Positions 59,851-64,000 of a stretch of DNA of 64,000 nucleotides are shown here, in pieces. Each line of letters starts with the position of its first letter. Position 1 is the first letter of the stretch. Source of the DNA: Membranipora membranacea (lineage: Eukaryota; Bryozoa; Gymnolaemata; Cheilostomatida; Membraniporidae). The position numbers were made by a program, and so were the translations under genes. The stretch lies in the NCBI GenBank assembly GCA_914767715.1, contig OU612066.1, positions 21,178,283 to 21,242,282 of the forward strand. Reading direction: 5' to 3'. The notes beneath the pieces are model-generated. The model saw only the letters and a program-made list of their open reading frames with translations. It was not told where the DNA came from and made no database searches.

Positions 59851-60540
59851 TATACCCCAGCTAATGTAAATTCCTTTGAGTCCATATCAGCCCTTTCATT
59901 GAATGCGACTGATAAGTAGTGAGTAATTGAACCCTTACAGGTTAACCTCCTTCAGTCAATCACATATAAACAGTGTGTTAAAAAATTGAAACTACCACAT
60001 GGATTTCCCTCTTGTCACAGTTTTGTTTTGCTTATTTGTCAGCCAGTTAACTTATTACACAGCAGTCTACAGTCACAGCTTGAACAAGGAAGTTAGTAAC
60101 AAGCAGTGGAGATTTAGTCATAACTACACACAGAGTTTACAGGACATAACCATTGAGGATATCAGGCCAGTGGTATGTACAATCAAGGTGTTAGATACTC
60201 TCTCTAACTCTTTTGGGGTGTTGAACATCTAATCGCCTTGTTCAGTTTTGTATCACTGCTTACTCTGGGTAGGGATTCGGGTCGCTAATAGTGGTTTTTT
60301 TTTATGGAGAGTAACTTCATTGATATGATGGTTATTGCATTCTATTGTGAACCATACTGTGATCTCTATTACTGCAGGCTCTGCGATGATACAGTAATCT
60401 TACATTTCGAAATGTTAAACTGGAAGACTCCCTCCTATTATACACATGTCTTGCTCACAGCGGACCTCTTCCGCTTAAATTTAGTTTTTGGGTGAAAGAA
60501 AGTGCGATGACCCACTTTAAAATCACTTGTCAGTGTGTTC
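59851..60540 (+). repeat. Tandem unit, copy B (uninterrupted), possible small secreted-protein gene
   Basis: Exon-like segment 59999-60172 encodes 58 residues starting MDFPLVTVLFCLFVSQLTYY, a signal-peptide-like start, and ends at a good GTATGT donor. A second block follows the CTATTACTGCAG acceptor at 60378 and is open in one frame (LCDDTVILHFEMLNWKTPSY) to a stop at 60493-60495. The phase 0 join does not enter that frame, so whether it makes one protein is unresolved. It is unlike any family I know. Copies A and C are degraded versions, which suggests B is the best preserved or all are relics. Confidence 0.45.
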
Positions 60541-60857
60541 AAATATACTCCAGCTAATATAAATTCCTTTTAGTACATATCAGCCCTTTTATTGAATAAC
60601 CCTTACAGGTTAGCCTACATCAATCAATTACATCTAAACTGTGTGTTAAAAAACCGAAACTGCCACATGGATTTCCCACTTGTCACAGTTTTGTTTCGCT
60701 TATTTGTCAGGCAGTTAACTTATCACACAGCAGTCTGCAGTCACAGCTTGAACAAGGACGTTAGTAACAACCAGTTGAGATTTAGTTATAACTACACACA
60801 GAGAGGTTGCAGGATATAACCATTGAGAACATCAGGTCAGTAGTATGTACAATCAAG

Positions 60858-61272
60858 CAGTGGCGTATATTAGCACTCACGGCCCACGGAATTCCGTGAG
60901 TGGCTGAATAGCTCAGTGTGTAGAGCGTCCGCCTTATAATCACTGTTAATAAGGTTGTCGTGGGTTCGAATCCCATCAGGGTCAGTTTTTTTTCAAATGG
61001 GTGCTTTATAACTGGAGCATTTTTACTGTAATCTTCTACTGCTATTGAGTTGTTTTCTGAAAGTACCCAACAGCTCAGTGAGCCATTGAAATACCTCTCT
61101 GCTTGCACTATTTTGCTACCGATATGCAAAAATTTCCGTGGTGCGAGGGCGCTTAAGCGCCCCTCCCACACCCTCCCCGCCACGCCTACGGCGTGTGGAT
61201 CGGGCTGCGCCCGATTATTATGCTCATCTCTGAAAAGTCAGTGAGTGAAATTTTTTAGAATATACGCCCCTG
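60858..61272. mobile_element. 415-bp hAT-like MITE carrying a tRNA-like sequence
   Basis: The ends CAGTGGCGTATATT and AATATACGCCCCTG are 14-bp inverted repeats of the CAGNGGCG type typical of hAT elements. Exact 8-bp duplications CAATCAAG flank it (60850-60857 and 61273-61280). Copy B shows the empty site. Inside are a tRNA-like stretch, a CACTCACGG...CCGTGAGTG hairpin near the left end, and two GC-rich hairpins near 61180-61215 (ACGCCTACGGCGT and ATCGGGCTGCGCCCGAT). Confidence 0.88.
60901..60984 (+). tRNA. Degenerate tRNA-like sequence, anticodon region TAT
   Basis: Seen: an A-box-like TAGCTCAGTGTGTAGAGCG with D-arm GCTC/GAGC, a loop CTTATAA (TAT, which would read isoleucine), and a T-arm GTGGGTTCGAATCCCAT with a perfect B box. 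The 5' acceptor strand pairs poorly with the 3' CAGGGTCA, and the anticodon stem TCCGC has no partner. It is therefore more likely a tRNA pseudogene or a pol III promoter module carried by the MITE than a working tRNA. Confidence 0.55.
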
Positions 61273-61763
61273 CAATCAAGTGTTAGATACTCTCTCTACT
61301 CTTTTAGGGTGTTGAACATCTAATCGCCTTGTTCAATTTTGTATCACTGCTTAATCTTATTAGGGATTAGGGTAGCAAATAATGGCATTTTATAGTCAAC
61401 CAACTGAGATCTCAATTATGGAGAGCTGTATTACCAGATTTGTAGTCACCCTTCTGTTTATATACATACACAGGTCATGCTCACAGCAGGCACTTTGCAA
61501 ATAAAATTCATTATTTGGGAGGGGCAGGGAGAAAGAGCGAATTTAAAAGAGTCTCCTCACTTCGGTGGTAACACTTGGATGTGATTCTCAGTTTGCTATA
61601 GATGGCGATGTGCGCCTTCACCTGAGCTAGCAAGCACACCCACATATGGAAAGGCGGGGCTTCCCCTGATCTTCTTGTTCTAAGTATTGTTATTAGCAAT
61701 ATTATGTCGATAATGTATTCATGCTTTTAGATCCACTGAGTGACACAGGATCACATATGAGAA

Positions 61764-64000
61764 ATGGCCGTCTCAGTAGCAGAAGATGCACCACATCTGG
61801 TCACATGTGGTAACTGCCTCGAGGAAGAGGGGTTTATCCATAACCCGATGTTTCTGCCCTGTGATCATGTCTGCTGTGAGACTTGTCTGAGGAGGCAACT
61901 CAAGAAGACTGATGTAATCGAATGCAGAGTTTGTCAGTAAGTATTAGCTTCACAGAGCCTCTAATATGACAGCATTTCTAAGAACAGTATTGCAATCAGT
62001 CTCTGATTCAAACTTTCAACTACGTATTATATTGTTGTGTAGCTCCACATTGATTCAACTTATCTAGTCAGATGATTAACACCATTAATCTGTATCCAAT
62101 TTAAAACATTTCCTTCACATAATTTCCTGTTTTCCAGGAAAGGGGGCGGGGCAGTGTTGGTGGGAGAGCTGGCAGGATAGAATAAGTGGGACGCGGGATG
62201 GTCTAAGTGGCATGGTTGGCTTAATGGTACTGGCCACATGTATCCTTCAGTAATTCAATTGTAGCATTACTCCGCTCGATAATTGATTCAGTATGACATA
62301 ATGCACAACATTTCTTGATTTGCAGAAACATGTGCAAAGTGGTTATAGACAACCTTCCCTCAGCCCTTGAGAATGTTCACCCAGTTACTTTCTGTGAGCC
62401 GTGCGAGAAAAGTGGGAAACTCAAGATGACTGCCAACACTTACTGTCTGACCTGTGAACATAAGTTCTGTGCTGCTCATCAGAAGGTAAATACCAATCGT
62501 GAACTTTTCTATGGGTGTCTGTTAAACAGGTTTGAGAAATAATTTTGTAATTTGAACAGCAATATCAGTGATAGCTATGGAAGGAATGAGTAATATATAT
62601 ATATATATATTATGTTGATATATATAACTCTATGGTGAAACATTAATGTAAAAGGGAGGGAGAGAACTTTGCTTTATGTCTATTAAGGATCAAGTTTTTG
62701 ATAATTTTGTAATTTACAGCTTCACATTGAGCTAAACTGGCATCATGAGACTCAGAATATAAAGGAGTACATGAGATCAACCTCAACAGTAGATCAGCAG
62801 AAGTTCTGTGAGACCCACAAAGATCAAGTCATCGGATTTGGTTGCTCAAAGTGTGCAAAGGTTTACTGTTTTGAGTGTGTGTCCTCTGTTGGCCTTTGCC
62901 AAAATGGTGAGTGACAATTCCAGTAACAGTGGTAGTATGAGTTCCATTTTATTGTAATTGCAGTCTCGATAACCTGATCAAAAGTTTGTTCTCCCTCTGA
63001 AACTGAGGAGCCAACTCCTGACATCATAATTAACATTTCGCCTATCGGGGCCTCCACAGGAGGTGGGTCTCTTAATTAAAAAAATAAAAAGCAAAATTAT
63101 TTTCTATTTGTCCCTTGTTCAGTAAGTAAGACCTGCTAGTGATCTTGTTCCCGACGCGTTCACACCCTTGGCAATACCCTTGACCGCATGTTCCTACTAC
63201 TTCAAAATACACTCCTGCAATTTTATAAAGTTATGATCATCACATTGAAGTTTACTCATAATGTTAAATGTTCCTTCAATATTAACACGCACCATAGATT
63301 ATTAGATTAGACCAGCTTGTTCAATGCCATATACCAAATCTGATAGATTTGAGTTTTCTTATTACCCTCTAGGTTCTAACCACAATCTCATGTCTCTAAA
63401 AGAGCTCTCAGCTGAGGTGAAGAGATTACTGGAGCCTAAGAAGAAGGAATGTGAAGAGCTGTTTGATAAATGGTCAGCTGTGATGAAGGAGGCAGCGATC
63501 ACTCTGTCTAACTGGGATACAGAAACTGAGAAAGGAGTCAAAATTATTGATGATACAGAGGAGAAACAGGTATTGTGATCATGCAGAAAAATTTAATACC
63601 AAAACTGATGGGGGGAATTTTCCTTACCAAGTTTTCTACCTAATTATTCAGGAGGTTCAAAAGTTTGAACACCACAGCAAAACATTAATAATCTGAGTGA
63701 GCGTGAAAAATGATTTTATCTGCCTCATTTTGAATTTTTTCAGGACTGAATAGCACTGTAGAACCATTCCGTGGTCAAATTGTGCTGTTAGCAGCCTTTA
63801 CATGTCAACTTAATCTCTTTCTTTTATAGATAAAAGCTATCAGAGAGAAATATGGAAAGTTGAAGGAGGAGTATATCACAAACAGAAGCAGCACTAAAGA
63901 TAAGCTAACAGAGTATATAGAGAAGGATGCTGGACTAAAACTCACTGAGTTTCATGAACAGATTAAAATTTTACGGTCTGATCTGTCTAAACAACACTGT
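61764..64000 (+). CDS. TRIM-type RING/B-box/coiled-coil protein, 5' part
   Basis: The exons are 61764-61936, 62326-62485, 62720-62906, 63373-63569 and 63830 to the window edge. All phases agree, giving 296 residues so far. Seen: a canonical RING, CGNC, CDHVCCETC and CRVC (residues ~16-57), split from the next exon just after its last cysteine; a B-box 1-like CEPC...CLTC...FCAAH (~75-110); B-box 2 FCETHKDQ, CSKC, YCFEC (~143-168); then a Glu/Lys-rich coiled coil from ~180 onward. The RING marks a likely E3 ubiquitin ligase in the cytoplasm or at membranes, and the coiled coil mediates dimerisation. The C-terminal domain that would define the subclass (NHL, B30.2, filamin) is outside the window. 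The ATG at 61764 is the first in frame before the RING. Confidence 0.9.
62596..62612. repeat. Short (TA)n run in TRIM intron
   Basis: About eight TA units lie between TRIM exons 2 and 3. Confidence 0.8.

Larger units (their letters stand above)
60541..61520 (+). repeat. Tandem unit, copy C (split by a hAT-like MITE)
   Basis: The ATG at 60667 opens the same signal-peptide-like exon (MDFPLVTVLFRLFVRQLTYH), with the frame diverging after the TQ codons. The donor is changed (AGTAGTATGT). The right half resumes at 61281 with GTTAGATACTCTCTC and TTGAACATCTAATCGCCTTG, as in copy B. The second exon block is largely eroded. Confidence 0.7.

Noticed and set aside
60782-61183. Minus-strand 133-residue open frame containing MGFEPTTT
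   Set aside because: The GFEPTT peptide is the antisense translation of a tRNA B box, and the frame lies wholly in the hAT MITE and its flank.
62976-63005. Possible family A foldback arm (AAAGTTTGTTCTCCCTCTGA) in a TRIM intron
   Set aside because: It is short and diverged, has no second arm, and could be chance.

Overview
The window is nuclear DNA from an animal. Genes are split into many short exons with GT-AG introns of about 50 to 1,700 bp, the DNA is AT-rich, and the recognisable families (caspase, REEP, CDKL kinase, C18orf63, TRIM) are metazoan. Introns and spacers are crowded with short foldback elements, and there are P-like and hAT-like DNA transposons. A sponge or another early-branching invertebrate fits best; that is inference, not proof. 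All exon chains were built by hand from splice sites, reading phase and family resemblance.

Layout. 0.35-2.8 kb (-): two-exon caspase-like protease. 5.1-10.9 kb (+): eight-exon REEP-family ER membrane protein with a long Ser/Arg/Pro tail. 11.2-12.4 kb (-): two-exon secreted 10-cysteine peptide, tail to tail with REEP. 14.3-21.5 kb (-): eight-exon CDKL kinase. 21.5-26.9 kb: gene-free, ending in a 236-bp tetranucleotide array. 26.9-32.0 kb (+): thirteen-exon unrecognised protein with an N-myristoylation start and one apparent frameshift. 32.1-38.5 kb: foldbacks, a 29-bp minisatellite and a ~155-bp tandem repeat. 38.5-39.6 kb: broken transposon ORF ending in a PHD-type finger. 40.0-44.2 kb: decayed, intron-bearing P-element/THAP9-like transposase that still has candidate catalytic acidic residues. 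46.7-50.7 kb (+): C18orf63 (DUF4708-like) homologue with two possible last exons. 52.6-55.6 kb (-): eight-exon acidic protein of unknown function with a basic tail. 57.9-61.5 kb: three tandem copies of a small secreted-type exon pair, two of them split by different hAT-like elements at almost the same target site; one insert carries a tRNA-like sequence. 61.8-64.0 kb (+): 5' part of a TRIM (RING/B-box/coiled-coil) gene running off the window.

The genes form no obvious pathway; this reads as an ordinary multi-gene animal locus. The most distinctive content is the mobile DNA: at least four families of near-perfect palindromes recur, mostly in introns and spacers, and the nested hAT insertions can be read against intact paralogous copies of their target site.
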